From Polaromonas vacuolata (GTDB lineage: Bacteria > Pseudomonadota > Gammaproteobacteria > Burkholderiales > Burkholderiaceae_C): a stretch of DNA of 64,000 nucleotides. Shown one piece after another: positions 18,506 to 27,716 of this stretch (position 1 is the stretch's first letter; each line of letters begins with the position of its first letter). Location of the stretch: assembly GCF_012584515.1 (NCBI RefSeq), contig NZ_CP051461.1:3281501-3345500 (forward strand). Reading direction: 5' to 3'. The translations under genes and the position numbers were made by a program. A model generated the notes under the pieces. The model worked only from the letters and a program-made list of their open reading frames with translations. It ran no database searches and was not told the DNA's origin.

Positions 18506-19678
18506 ATGTATTCAGATCATCAATGGCTTTGGCAGCACTCCGACTGGCCAGTATTTGTGTATGACCACGCGTCAATTGCAGCCTCAATTGCAAGCGCCAA
18601 GCATGGCCAAGGCGTGTTGCTGGGCAAGGCCTCGGCGATTGGGCTGGAGGGACTGCAAAGCAATGTTGTTGACGCGCTCACACGGGAGGCGGTCACCACC
18701 TCTACGATTGAAGGGGAAACGCTTAATCCGCAGAGTGTTCGCTCATCGATTGCGAAACGGCTAGGACTCGATGTTCACGGCGCGGCTGCGGCAGATCAAC
18801 ACATTGAAGGCCTTGTAGACGTCTTGCAAGACGCCTCGACAAGGCTCGACGAGCCGCTCACCCTAGCGCGTTTGTGCGCTTGGCACGGCGCGCTGTTTCC
18901 CACTGGTTACTCCGGTATGCAAAAAATCAAGGTCGCAGCGTTGCGTAGTTCGGCGATGCAAATCGTCAGCGGCCCAGTGGGCAAAAACAAAATTCATTTT
19001 CAAGCCCCACCGGCGCAAAGCTTGGCTGAGTCGACGCAAGGCTTTGTGGATTGGTTTAACGCCAGTCACCCAAAAACCGGTACGACGCCTTTAGACGGCA
19101 TAGTAAGGGCCAGCATTTCTCACCTGTGGTTTGAGACCTTGCACCCATTTGATGACGGTAACGGCCGGATTGGACGGGCTATTTTGCAACTCGCCATAGG
19201 TCAAGACATGGGTGCTTCAGGACGCATTATTAGCCTGTCGCGCCAGCTTGAACGCCAGCGCAAGAACTACTACCAACAACTAGAGCAAGCACAGTCGGCG
19301 ACCTCGATGGACATCACGCCTTGGCTAATTTGGATGATTGGGCAGATCGGCCAAGCCTGCGATTTTGCAGCGCTCAGCGTCGATATTTCTTTGGAAAGAA
19401 TTAGGTTTTTAGCGAAGATCTCGCAGGTCACACTTAACCCGCGACAAAGAAAATCTTTAACCAAACTGTTAGAAGCCGGCCCGGTTGGCTTTGACGGCGC
19501 TATGACCACACGCAAACACGCCAGCCTATGCAAAACCTCAAAACCAAGCGCCGCCAGAGATTTAATCGAGATGGCGAGCGCGGGTGTGGTGCTGAGCGTG
19601 GGCGCCGGGCGCTCAACCCGTTACTATTTGGCGATTGAGGGTTGGGGTGAGCTGCCAAATGCCGAAAAAACGGTTTAA
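18506..19678 (+). CDS. Fic family protein (DUF4172 N-terminus), probable AMP-transferase
   Basis: 390 residues. The N-terminus has the W-x-W...W-P-x-F pattern of DUF4172, followed by an inhibitory-helix motif T-x3-E-G at residues 65-70 (T-S-T-I-E-G). The Fic core motif HPFDDGNGRIGR (213-224) has the catalytic His and the intact nucleotide-binding residues. A winged-helix-like C-terminus follows (about 310-385). This is a class II Fic with the inhibitory helix N-terminal to the core in the same chain, so activity is self-restrained. Such proteins transfer AMP to hydroxyl groups of target proteins; the target is unknown. No separate antitoxin gene is evident. The stop codon overlaps the convergent photolyase-like gene by four bases. 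Confidence 0.9.
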   Translation: MYSDHQWLWQHSDWPVFVYDHASIAASIASAKHGQGVLLGKASAIGLEGLQSNVVDALTREAVTTSTIEGETLNPQSVRSSIAKRLGLDVHGAAAADQHIEGLVDVLQDASTRLDEPLTLARLCAWHGALFPTGYSGMQKIKVAALRSSAMQIVSGPVGKNKIHFQAPPAQSLAESTQGFVDWFNASHPKTGTTPLDGIVRASISHLWFETLHPFDDGNGRIGRAILQLAIGQDMGASGRIISLSRQLERQRKNYYQQLEQAQSATSMDITPWLIWMIGQIGQACDFAALSVDISLERIRFLAKISQVTLNPRQRKSLTKLLEAGPVGFDGAMTTRKHASLCKTSKPSAARDLIEMASAGVVLSVGAGRSTRYYLAIEGWGELPNAEKTV

Positions 19679-20946
19679 AGCAAACTCGAAAAGTCATCCA
19701 CACCGCGGCGTGAACGTTCATAAAACTTGCTAAAAGACCGGCACGCCATGTTGGGCTCTGGCAATAAACGCGGTACTGCGGTCAAACTGGTTAAATCAGC
19801 GAGTGCCTCGCGGTAATGCGGAAATTGGGTGGCTTGCGCTTGCACCTTGCTGCCAAGAGGCAGGCGTAATGTGCTTAAGTCGCCAATCCAAATCGCGTCT
19901 GTCACTTGAGTCATGGCGGCGAGCACGAACTGCCAGCGCTTGGCCGACCACGGCAATGCCGTATGCGCCGGCACATCGATCACGCCTAGACGCAGCGCAT
20001 TACCTTTGCGTGGGGAAAGACTCCAAGGATGAATCAGCTCAAGCATTTTTCCATTATTTCCATCAATCGCATCAATCACTTGTTGTGCTGACTGCTGCCC
20101 GTCTTGCACCAGCCATGCACTGTCTGGACTGGCATAAAGTGCAGGTTCTTGAACGCCTTCGCGCGGGCCGAACTCGGCACCCCGACCGGGTCGCTGTCTG
20201 GCCAAAATATCCATGGCTTCGTAAGAAATATCTATCGCAGTACCCGACGAATCCCAAGCTGCTTGCGCGTTCGCGGGCGAGTATTTACGCACGTTTTCTG
20301 CGTTAAATAAATACGGCTTGGAAGAGAAAGTGCCGGTCACCCACTGCCAGCTCAAATGATTACTGGCTAAGTCACCATCTAACAAATGTGCATACAGCCA
20401 GTCGGCGCCAACACGCCAGTGCACCTTGCGCACATGCACCACATAGCTCGCCAACCACATGCGCATGTGGTTGTGCAGATAACCAGTAGCGTAGAGAATG
20501 CGCACCGCATTATCAATGGCAGGAACGCCGGTGCGGGCTTGGCGAATATCGTCTGGCAAATGCGCTGCGTAGTGGCCAGACCACGGCGCACTACCGCCTA
20601 AATCTTGCAAAACAGCATCGCCATTTTGGCCAGCGTTTTGCCAGACATGGGCAAAAAATTCGCGCCAGCCAAACTCAAACACCAGCTTGTCTTCAAAGCT
20701 CAATGGGTAGCGTGCATGCACGGCTCTGGCCGCGTCTTGCAAGCTCAACATGCCGTGAGTGAGGTAAGGCGACAAGCCGGTGACAGCGCCGTCCAACGCG
20801 TTGCGACTGCGCGCATAAGTGCTGGGAATAATCGCGTGCAAACGATTAACTATTGACTCTGCATCTGGGCTGAAATGCTGCAGATGAAGCGGTACAGAAA
20901 GTGCGTCTAAATCAGCCAACCCGAATTGGGCCGGCGGAAGCGGCAA
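19675..20946 (-). CDS. Photolyase/cryptochrome-like FAD-domain protein lacking the antenna domain
   Basis: 423 residues. Residues about 40-222 match the FAD-binding helical domain of photolyases: T-G-L-S-P-Y-L-T-H-G, F-E-F-G-W-R-E-F-F, G-Y-L-H-N-H-M-R-M-W and D-L-A-S-N-H-L-S-W-Q-W. The N-terminal alpha/beta antenna domain (FRRDLR-type start) is missing; the protein begins almost directly with the FAD part. The C-terminal 190 residues are not a normal photolyase tail. They contain alpha/beta-like stretches (L-E-L-I-H-P-W-S, D-A-I-W-I-G-D-L) that might be a displaced or unrelated domain. A complete photolyase is encoded separately at 42368-43834. It may be a repair enzyme or a light sensor. It follows dsbC by five bases. 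Confidence 0.8.
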   Translation of the reverse strand: MPLPPAQFGLADLDALSVPLHLQHFSPDAESIVNRLHAIIPSTYARSRNALDGAVTGLSPYLTHGMLSLQDAARAVHARYPLSFEDKLVFEFGWREFFAHVWQNAGQNGDAVLQDLGGSAPWSGHYAAHLPDDIRQARTGVPAIDNAVRILYATGYLHNHMRMWLASYVVHVRKVHWRVGADWLYAHLLDGDLASNHLSWQWVTGTFSSKPYLFNAENVRKYSPANAQAAWDSSGTAIDISYEAMDILARQRPGRGAEFGPREGVQEPALYASPDSAWLVQDGQQSAQQVIDAIDGNNGKMLELIHPWSLSPRKGNALRLGVIDVPAHTALPWSAKRWQFVLAAMTQVTDAIWIGDLSTLRLPLGSKVQAQATQFPHYREALADLTSLTAVPRLLPEPNMACRSFSKFYERSRRGVDDFSSLL

Positions 20947-20951
20947 GCGGC

Positions 20952-21668
20952 TTATGGCTTGGCCTCAGTGAGATATTTCTCGACCTGTTGCGCATTAATC
21001 GCGCCTGGAACGCGCGTGCCATCAACAAAGAAAAGAGTCGGTGTACCGGTGATTTTGTGCTTTTTACCGAACTCAACATTGCGCTCTAGTACGCTGGTAT
21101 CACAGCTGGCTTTGGGTACGGCAACATCGCGCAGCATCAGGTCTTGCCAGACTTTTCCTTTGTCTTTGGCGCACCACACGTTTTTAGATTTCTCGACTGA
21201 GTCGGGCCCGAGTATGGGATACAAAAACATATACAAGGTGACGTCATTGACTTTTTGCATGTCGCGCTCAAAGCGTTTGCAAAAGCCGCAATTAGGGTCT
21301 TCAAACACCGCCATTTTGCGTTTGCCGTTGCCATGCACGACCTTGAAAGCATCTTTCAAAGGCAGGGCTGCAAAGTCAATCGCGCTGAGTTTTTCAATTC
21401 GCTCTTCAGTCAAATTGCGCTTGGCTTTGGTGTCTATCAAGATGCCCTGAATCAAATAGCTGCCGTCTGCATCGGTGTAAAAAATATCACTCTCGTTGAC
21501 CCGCACTTCATACAGACCGTTCATACCAGTCTTGCTGACTTCATCGATTTTTGAAAATGCGGGCAGGCGCTCGGCTAGATTTTTGCGGATCGCCGCTTCT
21601 TGTGCGACAGCTGAACCCAGACTGGCCAGCAACAAACCCGCGATACAGGCCAACTTTGATAATTTCAT
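20952..21668 (-). CDS. dsbC: Thiol:disulfide interchange protein DsbC
   Basis: 238 residues. The signal peptide ends at AVAQ. An N-terminal dimerisation domain (about 20-80) is followed by a thioredoxin fold with the active site CGFC (F-E-D-P-N-C-G-F-C-K-R) and the cis-Pro loop G-T-P-T-L-F-F. A second Cys pair (W-C-A-K ... A-S-C-D) matches the structural disulfide of DsbC. It isomerises wrong disulfides in the periplasm and is kept reduced by DsbD. It lies between the ubiH-like and photolyase-like genes on one strand, separated from the first by 36 bases. Confidence 0.93.
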   Translation of the reverse strand: MKLSKLACIAGLLLASLGSAVAQEAAIRKNLAERLPAFSKIDEVSKTGMNGLYEVRVNESDIFYTDADGSYLIQGILIDTKAKRNLTEERIEKLSAIDFAALPLKDAFKVVHGNGKRKMAVFEDPNCGFCKRFERDMQKVNDVTLYMFLYPILGPDSVEKSKNVWCAKDKGKVWQDLMLRDVAVPKASCDTSVLERNVEFGKKHKITGTPTLFFVDGTRVPGAINAQQVEKYLTEAKP

Positions 21669-21704
21669 TCGTGATGTCGTTTTCAGTAAAAGTGTTGATA
21701 AAAA

Positions 21705-22835
21705 TCACAAGCCCGTGGCACGGCGCATGACCCAGCTTTTAAGCGGACCGCTGCGCGCAAACCCACGCATACCCCACTGCCGCAAAGCCTGTAGCGGCCC
21801 AGCGCTGTGCGAAAAAGCTGAGTACAAGCCGTCCGTCACCATGCCCATGGCAGCCACATCCGCACGACGCGAGCGCTCATAACGACGTAGCAGTTTCTCA
21901 TCGCCCAAAGCGCGCCAGTACTCGCGTTCTGCCAAAGTTTTAGCGAGGGCTTGCGCATCGGCCAGCCCTAGATTTAACCCTTGACCGGCTAGCGGATGGA
22001 TCGTGTGCGCAGCATCGCCCGCCAACGCCCAACCTGGGCCTACCCAGCGATCTGCACTGGCTAGCGCCAAGGGCCAGCAAGCGCGTTTGCTGGTCAAGCT
22101 CAGCTGCCCGACGGCTGGACCACAAACTTTTTGTAAGGCGGCACAGAAATCTTCATCCGTCATGGCTTGCAGTGCATCAGCGTGGTCGTTAGAGACCGAC
22201 CAAACCAAAGCCACGGCGTTTGCGTCTGGGCCAGCGAGTGGCAGCAAAGCCAGTACGTCGCCGCCATCAAACCACTGCCGGGCGACACCTTGGTGCGGCA
22301 AGCTGGACTCAAGGTGCGCGGCAATGGCTTTTTGGCCATAGGGTTTGATGCTGTAGCTAGCGCCAAATTCTTCCCGACTACTGCTGTGTTTACCCTCGCA
22401 AACGACTTGTAGCGCGGCTTTAACCGGTGCGGTCAACTGCTCGATCTGCGGTGAAAAGCGCACTGCTTGTGCGAGTTGCTGCTCAAGCGTGGGCACATCC
22501 ACAATCCAAGTCAGCGCTGGCTGGCCGAGTTGACTGGCAGAAAAGTCCAACAAGCTGTCTGCGAGGCTGCTGTCTTGCACCTCTATTTGCAGCACAGGCG
22601 TGACAGCAGGCGTCTGATCGAGCAGCGTATCGGGCCAAGAACGCAGATCTTCTAGCAAGGTTTTCGACGCGGCATTGAGCGCATAAGCCCGCACATCGGG
22701 GGACGCTGGCGCACTTTGCACCTCAGGCGGCGGACTGACTAATGCGACACGCAAGCGCTCACGCGCAAGGAGTAAAGCGAGGGTGCGGCCAACCACACCA
22801 TCGCCGCGAATACAAACATCAAATTGCTGGGACAT
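21705..22835 (-). CDS. UbiH/UbiF-type FAD-dependent monooxygenase (ubiquinone synthesis)
   Basis: About 376 residues from the ATG at 22835; the frame opens at 22928 but the family N-terminus is M-S-Q-Q-F-D-V-C-I-R. The FAD-binding G-D-G-V-V-G replaces the common GxGxxG with the same spacing. The second FAD motif G-D-A-A-H-T-I-H-P-L-A-G-Q-G-L-N-L-G is the UbiH/COQ6 signature. These enzymes hydroxylate the ring of ubiquinone precursors using NAD(P)H and oxygen. Which ring position is modified (UbiH, UbiF, UbiI or UbiM) cannot be told here. It is divergent from the MOSC gene. Confidence 0.88.
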   Translation of the reverse strand: MSQQFDVCIRGDGVVGRTLALLLARERLRVALVSPPPEVQSAPASPDVRAYALNAASKTLLEDLRSWPDTLLDQTPAVTPVLQIEVQDSSLADSLLDFSASQLGQPALTWIVDVPTLEQQLAQAVRFSPQIEQLTAPVKAALQVVCEGKHSSSREEFGASYSIKPYGQKAIAAHLESSLPHQGVARQWFDGGDVLALLPLAGPDANAVALVWSVSNDHADALQAMTDEDFCAALQKVCGPAVGQLSLTSKRACWPLALASADRWVGPGWALAGDAAHTIHPLAGQGLNLGLADAQALAKTLAEREYWRALGDEKLLRRYERSRRADVAAMGMVTDGLYSAFSHSAGPLQALRQWGMRGFARSGPLKSWVMRRATGL

Positions 22836-22942
22836 AGTGCATTTTAGGAGGCAAGGCAAAATCAACGCCAAAGTCAATCGTTTGGCCCCGCATTCTCGCC
22901 ATGCTTTAGGGTTAAGTCTTTCAAACAAAGGAGTTGCAAACC

Positions 22943-23866
22943 GTGAATGATTCCAATGACGCCAACAGCATCGATAGCGGCTTTTCTAGCGCGTTCAACC
23001 TGTTAATTTCTCGCTTAATCGTCTACCCCATCAAGTCCTGCGCTGGCGTTGCGGTGCAGCAAGCCGTGCTGACTGAGACCGGACTGGCGTTTGACCGCGC
23101 TTGGATGGTGGTCGACGCTCAAGGCAATTTTCTGACCCAGCGCGACCTGCCGCGCATGGCTTTAATTACACCCAAGCTAGGCCACGAGGAGATGGCGCTG
23201 CGCGCCCCCGGCATGTTGACACTACAAATTGCGCTTTTCCGGGCTGAGCAGCCGGTGCAGGTCAATATCTGGGGTGCGGCGTTTAAAGCTTTTGACATGG
23301 GGCCGCTGGCAGCGCAGTGGTTTAGCGACTTTTTGGGCGTGACAGCGCGGCTGGTGCGTTTTGATCCGGAACAAACACGGGCCTCCAGCATGGACTGGAC
23401 AGACGGCGTTGAGGCCCTCAACCAGTTCAGCGATGGCTACCCTTTGCTACTACTGAGCGAAGCGTCGCTAGACGGTCTTAATACCAAACGTAAAGCCGCT
23501 GGTTTGACCAGCGCGGACATGCTGCGCTTTCGGCCCAACATAGTGATCGCTGACGCGCCAAACCAACGCCCAGACCTAGCCATGACCGCACACGACGAAG
23601 ACCGACTGGCGCAGCTAATGGTGCTCACGGCTGAGGGAAAAGTGATTTTAAAACCCGTCAAACCGTGCCCGCGCTGCCCTATTCCCAACATAGACCCGAT
23701 CAGTGCCGAGATCGACACAACTGTCGGCGACATGCTGCAAAGCTATCGCCAAGACGCCCGTCTAGGCGGCGCAGTTAGCTTTGGCATGAACTTAATCGTC
23801 TTGCAAGGCTGGGAACAGACGTTAAAAGTCGGCCAACCAGTCCACGGTAACTATCAGTTTGATTGA
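22943..23866 (+). CDS. MOSC domain-containing protein
   Basis: About 307 residues. An N-terminal MOSC beta-barrel domain (L-I-V-Y-P-I-K-S-C-A-G near residue 27) is followed by the MOSC core with the cysteine motif K-P-C-P-R-C-P-I-P-N-I-D. This is the layout of the YcbX/mARC group, which bind the molybdenum cofactor through a Cys and reduce N-hydroxylated compounds. The start is a GTG at 22943 with AAAGGAG nine bases upstream; the TTG at 22934 abuts the ribosome-binding site and is less likely. There is no fused ferredoxin domain, unlike E. coli YcbX, so a separate electron donor would be needed. Confidence 0.85.
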   Translation: MNDSNDANSIDSGFSSAFNLLISRLIVYPIKSCAGVAVQQAVLTETGLAFDRAWMVVDAQGNFLTQRDLPRMALITPKLGHEEMALRAPGMLTLQIALFRAEQPVQVNIWGAAFKAFDMGPLAAQWFSDFLGVTARLVRFDPEQTRASSMDWTDGVEALNQFSDGYPLLLLSEASLDGLNTKRKAAGLTSADMLRFRPNIVIADAPNQRPDLAMTAHDEDRLAQLMVLTAEGKVILKPVKPCPRCPIPNIDPISAEIDTTVGDMLQSYRQDARLGGAVSFGMNLIVLQGWEQTLKVGQPVHGNYQFD

Positions 23867-24183
23867 GTCGGTTTAGAAAAAGAAATCAACGCCGTCGCTT
23901 GATTTCAAAACTCTGAACAGCCGTAAAACCGCTCAGTTGCAGCACGTACAAGCGGCTACATAAGCGCCAGACGAAATCTAACAGCGGGCAAAACGGCATC
24001 CGGCTCTGACTGGGTGACAGGGGTCAGTACAATTGCGCCAACTTTCCCGGAACAACACTAGCGCCCAGCGCCCCAGGTTTGTCAGTGCCACCCCCCGGCC
24101 TGACCGAATCGGCCAAGGCGCTCTCGCCATGCCACTACACCATCAAGCTGTGCGATCCGGATATTGATACTTAAGGAATTTTT
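23867..24183. other. Intergenic region upstream of ychF
   Basis: 317 bases without a gene. It should hold the ychF promoter. A possible -10 box TACAAT lies near 24028, but the matching -35 is poor. A weak dyad, CTGAC ... GTCAG, lies just before it. I see no RNA gene or repeat. Confidence 0.35.
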
Positions 24184-25275
24184 ATGAGTTTGAAATGCGG
24201 CATCGTGGGCTTGCCCAACGTTGGTAAATCCACCCTGTTTAATGCCTTGACCAAAGCCGGCATTGCAGCCGAGAACTACCCTTTCTGCACCATTGAGCCG
24301 AACACCGGCGTGGTCGAAGTGCCGGATGCGCGCTTGCAGCAATTAGCCCTCATCATTGATCCGGAACGCATAGTGCCAGCGATTGTAGAGTTCGTCGACA
24401 TTGCCGGCTTAGTTGCTGGCGCAAGTACCGGCGAAGGCTTAGGCAATCAATTTTTGGCCCACATTCGCGAAACCGATGCGATTGTCAACGTCGTGCGCTG
24501 CTTTGAAGACGACAACGTGATTCACGTGAACGGCCGAGTTGATCCCATCAACGATATCGAAGTGATTCAAACCGAGCTTTGCTTGGCTGACTTAAGCACC
24601 GTCGAGAAAAGCCTGCACCGCTATGCCAAGACCGCCCGCTCGGGCGACAAGGAAGCGGCCAAGCTGGTGGTGATTTTGGAGAAGTGCCAAGCCGCACTCA
24701 ACCAAGGTCTGCCAGTTCGCTCGATTGACTTTGACAAGGAGCAGCAACCCCTGCTCAAGCCGCTGTGCCTGATCACTGCCAAAGCCGCTATGTTTGTGGG
24801 CAACGTCTCGGAAAGTGGATTTGAAAACAATCCCTTCCTGGACAAGCTGCGCGCCTATGCCGCGACTCAAAACGCACCCGTGGTCGCAATTTGCGCCAAG
24901 ATGGAAGCGGAGATCGCTGAGATGGATGACGCTGACAAGGGAGAGTTTTTGGCTGAACTCGGCCAAACCGAGCCCGGTCTGAATCGCCTGATTACCTCGG
25001 CTTACTCGCTACTAGGTTTACAAACTTACTTCACAGCAGGCGTGAAAGAAGTGCGCGCCTGGACCGTAGCCGTCGGCGCTAGCGGCCCGCAAGCGGCCGG
25101 CGTGATTCACACCGATTTTGAGCGCGGCTACATTCGTGCGCAGACAATTGCCTTTCAAGACTACATCACCTTTAAAGGCGAACAAGGCGCAAAAGACGCA
25201 GGCAAAATGCGCAGCGAAGGCAAGGACTACATTGTCAAAGACGGCGATGTGATGAACTTCCTTTTCAGCTCATAA
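24184..25275 (+). CDS. ychF: Redox-regulated ATPase YchF
   Basis: 363 residues, the usual length. It opens [18 protein letters not shown], with the Walker A of the OBG-like GTPases. It contains [20 protein letters not shown] and ends in a TGS domain (about 280-360). The G4 motif is non-canonical, as in all YchF/OLA1 proteins, which prefer ATP. YchF binds ribosomes and is linked to translation and oxidative-stress responses. An AAGGAA site precedes the ATG. The pseudouridine synthase-like gene follows 14 bases later. Confidence 0.96.
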   Translation: MSLKCGIVGLPNVGKSTLFNALTKAGIAAENYPFCTIEPNTGVVEVPDARLQQLALIIDPERIVPAIVEFVDIAGLVAGASTGEGLGNQFLAHIRETDAIVNVVRCFEDDNVIHVNGRVDPINDIEVIQTELCLADLSTVEKSLHRYAKTARSGDKEAAKLVVILEKCQAALNQGLPVRSIDFDKEQQPLLKPLCLITAKAAMFVGNVSESGFENNPFLDKLRAYAATQNAPVVAICAKMEAEIAEMDDADKGEFLAELGQTEPGLNRLITSAYSLLGLQTYFTAGVKEVRAWTVAVGASGPQAAGVIHTDFERGYIRAQTIAFQDYITFKGEQGAKDAGKMRSEGKDYIVKDGDVMNFLFSS

Positions 25276-25289
25276 GCTGAGACCAACAC

Positions 25290-25994
25290 ATGCAAGAACC
25301 GATTCGCCTAGCCAAACGCTTGGCCGAGATGCTCCGCTGCTCACGCAGCGAAGCTGAGCAGTACATTGCCGGCGGCTGGGTGCGCGTTGACGGCACAGTG
25401 GTCGAAGAGCCGCAGTTCCGCGTTGCCAACCAAGCCATAACCGTTGACAAAGACGCCAGCTTGCTGGCCTTAGCGCCGGTCACGCTGCTGCTGCACAAAC
25501 CCGCGGGTTACGTGGCTGACCTGAGCTTAGCGACACGCTCTAAAGACGATAAATCCGGCATACGCCAGCTTAAAAAACACATGACGGGGGCCGAACTGGT
25601 CACGCCTTTGGCCTTGCCGGCCAGCGGCTTGGTGGTGTTTAGCGAAGACTGGCGCGTGGTCCGCAAGCTGCGCGAAGACGCGGCGCAAATGGAGCACGAA
25701 GTACTGGTCGATGTAGAAGGCGACATCAAATCCGGCGGTTTGGAGCGCCTAAACCGCGCCGACCATGGCTACACCTTTAACGGCCGGCCACTGCCGCCTA
25801 CCCGTGCAAGTTGGCAGAGTGAGACCCGTCTGCGCTTTGCTGTCAAGGGCGAAATACCTGGCCAGCTGGCTTATCTATGCGAAGCCGTAGGTTTGAAGGT
25901 CACCGGCATGCGCAGGCTGCGCATAGGCCAAGTCTCTATGAGCGGCTTGCTGCCCGGTCAATGGCGCTACTTGGCGCCTAATGAGCGGTTTTAA
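25290..25994 (+). CDS. RsuA/RluF-like protein with degenerate pseudouridine synthase active site
   Basis: 234 residues. An N-terminal S4 RNA-binding domain (about 5-50, L-A-K-R-L-A-E-M-L-R-C-S-R-S-E-A-E) is followed by an RsuA-type domain with L-L-L-H-K-P-A-G-Y near residue 70. In active enzymes the next conserved block is G-R-L-D-x-x-[TS]-x-G-L. Here it reads T-P-L-A-L-P-A-S-G-L (105-114), so the catalytic Asp aligns with Ala108 and the Arg is also lost. The rest of the fold appears intact, so this is probably an RNA-binding protein without pseudouridylation activity, not a broken gene. It is probably co-transcribed with ychF. Confidence 0.82.
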   Translation: MQEPIRLAKRLAEMLRCSRSEAEQYIAGGWVRVDGTVVEEPQFRVANQAITVDKDASLLALAPVTLLLHKPAGYVADLSLATRSKDDKSGIRQLKKHMTGAELVTPLALPASGLVVFSEDWRVVRKLREDAAQMEHEVLVDVEGDIKSGGLERLNRADHGYTFNGRPLPPTRASWQSETRLRFAVKGEIPGQLAYLCEAVGLKVTGMRRLRIGQVSMSGLLPGQWRYLAPNERF

Positions 25995-26021
25995 GCCTTC
26001 GTTTCGCGTTTGAGCTAAAGC

Positions 26022-26519
26022 TCAGTGCATGCTAAAGCCGGCGGCAAAAAAGCTGGGAAAAAGCCAGACCAACCCGCCGGTCATGCTCAGGTAGCGCAAA
26101 AATTTTCCCACGCACATATACGCCAAACATGGCCAAAACGGCAGTTTGAGCCAACCAGCAACGGCGCATAAGGGATCACCCACAATTGGCAGCCAAGCCA
26201 AAAGACAGGCCTTGGGGCCGAGTTTTTCTAGCCAGCGTGCGGCCCAGCCATGGCTGCGGGAGTCTTGGTATTTATTCATCACCTTGTTAGCGCCATAACC
26301 CATCCACCAATCGACAGCACCGCCAAGCGTGTTGCCAGCGGTAGCCACCAGTATGGTGGGCCAAAACAAAGACGGATTGAGCTTTATCAGACCCAGCACT
26401 GCTGGCTCTGAACCCATAGGCAGCAAAGTAGCTGAAATAAAAGAAATTAAAAAAACCGTGCTCAGACCGTACTCTGGCAGGGAAAGAATATCTAACAGGT
26501 GTTGGGTCCAGGCTTGCAT
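26022..26519 (-). CDS. YqaA family inner-membrane protein (VTT/DedA-related)
   Basis: About 165 residues from the ATG at 26519, which gives a family-like start (M-Q-A-W-T-Q). A GTG at 26543 is the alternative. Several hydrophobic segments surround S-A-T-L-L-P-x-G-S-E-P, G-N-T-L-G-G and W-L-P-I-V-G-D-P-L-C, typical of the YqaA branch of SNARE-associated/DedA proteins. Members are thought to act in lipid or envelope homeostasis, but YqaA itself is not characterised. It is convergent with the pseudouridine synthase-like gene. Confidence 0.85.
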   Translation of the reverse strand: MQAWTQHLLDILSLPEYGLSTVFLISFISATLLPMGSEPAVLGLIKLNPSLFWPTILVATAGNTLGGAVDWWMGYGANKVMNKYQDSRSHGWAARWLEKLGPKACLLAWLPIVGDPLCAVAGWLKLPFWPCLAYMCVGKFLRYLSMTGGLVWLFPSFFAAGFSMH

Positions 26520-26669
26520 TGGCACTGAGTATATGGAGGACACACAAAGCCCTGCGGTGCAGGGACTTGTTCGGGTACTTGACTGCCTCAGCTGAGTTTC
26601 AAGTGCTGAAATTTTAGGCAGCTACAATCGACACTCCCCTTTTTTATCCCTTCAAATTTTTACAAATCC

Positions 26670-27716
26670 ATGCTTTTAGGCCCCTACGCCCTAGCCAACA
26701 ACCTGTTCGTCGCGCCTATGGCCGGCGTGACAGACCGGCCGTTTCGCATCTTGTGCAAACAGCTGGGCGCAGGCTACGCAGTCAGCGAAATGGTGACCTC
26801 GCGGCCAGATTTGTGGGACAGCCTGAAGACCTCGCGCCGTGCCAATCATGAGGGCGAGGCCAAACCGATTGCCGTGCAAATCGCCGGCACCGACGCCGTC
26901 ATGATGGCCGACGCAGCCGCCTACAACATAGACCGTGGCGCACAAATCATAGACATCAACATGGGCTGCCCAGCGAAAAAAGTCTGCAACAAATGGGCCG
27001 GCTCAGCCTTGATGCAGGACGAGACGCTGGCGCTGCAAATCATAGAAGCGGTGGTTGCCGCTTGCGCGCCGCGCGGCGTGCCGGTCACCCTTAAGATGCG
27101 CACCGGCTGGTGTCAAAGTCATAAAAACGCTGTGGTAATCGCCCGCGCAGCCGAAAGCGCCGGTGTGCAAATGATTGCCGTGCATGGCCGTACGCGTGAG
27201 CAAGGCTACAAAGGCGCGGCCGAATATGACACCATAGCCGCGGTCAAGGCCGCGCTGCGCATTCCGGTAGTCGCCAACGGTGACATCAACAGCCCAGAAA
27301 AAGCCCGCGACGTACTGGCTTATACCGGTGCCGATGCGGTGATGTTGGGCCGCGTCGCACAAGGCCGACCTTGGATTTTTCGCGAGGTCGCCCACTTCAT
27401 CGCCACCGGCACGCATTTAGCGCCGCCGCTGGTGAGTGAAGTCAAACGCCTGCTGCTAGACCACTTGCAAGACCACTATCTTTTATACGGTGAGTTCACT
27501 GGTGTGCGCAGCGCCCGCAAACACATAGGCTGGTATGTCAACAGCTTGCCGGGTGGCTCAGCGTTTCGCGCGCAGATGAATGGCCTAGAAGATTGCCAAG
27601 CACAGCTCGAAGCAGTAGCAGATTTTTTCGATACGCTGGGTCGCAGCACAACGCGCATCCCGGCAGCAGACCAGCCAGCACAAAACAACAACATTGAAGA
27701 GCGAATGGCCGCATGA
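26670..27716 (+). CDS. dusB: tRNA-dihydrouridine synthase B
   Basis: 348 residues. An FMN-binding TIM barrel has A-P-M-A-G-V-T-D-R-P-F-R at the start, I-D-I-N-M-G-C-P-A-K-K-V-C with the catalytic Cys, H-G-R-T-R-E-Q-G-Y and G-D-I-N-S-P. It reduces specific tRNA uridines to dihydrouridine. The gene overlaps fis by four bases, the conserved dusB-fis arrangement of proteobacteria, which identifies it as DusB rather than DusA or DusC. The C-terminal 30 residues are an unconserved tail. Confidence 0.95.
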   Translation: MLLGPYALANNLFVAPMAGVTDRPFRILCKQLGAGYAVSEMVTSRPDLWDSLKTSRRANHEGEAKPIAVQIAGTDAVMMADAAAYNIDRGAQIIDINMGCPAKKVCNKWAGSALMQDETLALQIIEAVVAACAPRGVPVTLKMRTGWCQSHKNAVVIARAAESAGVQMIAVHGRTREQGYKGAAEYDTIAAVKAALRIPVVANGDINSPEKARDVLAYTGADAVMLGRVAQGRPWIFREVAHFIATGTHLAPPLVSEVKRLLLDHLQDHYLLYGEFTGVRSARKHIGWYVNSLPGGSAFRAQMNGLEDCQAQLEAVADFFDTLGRSTTRIPAADQPAQNNNIEERMAA

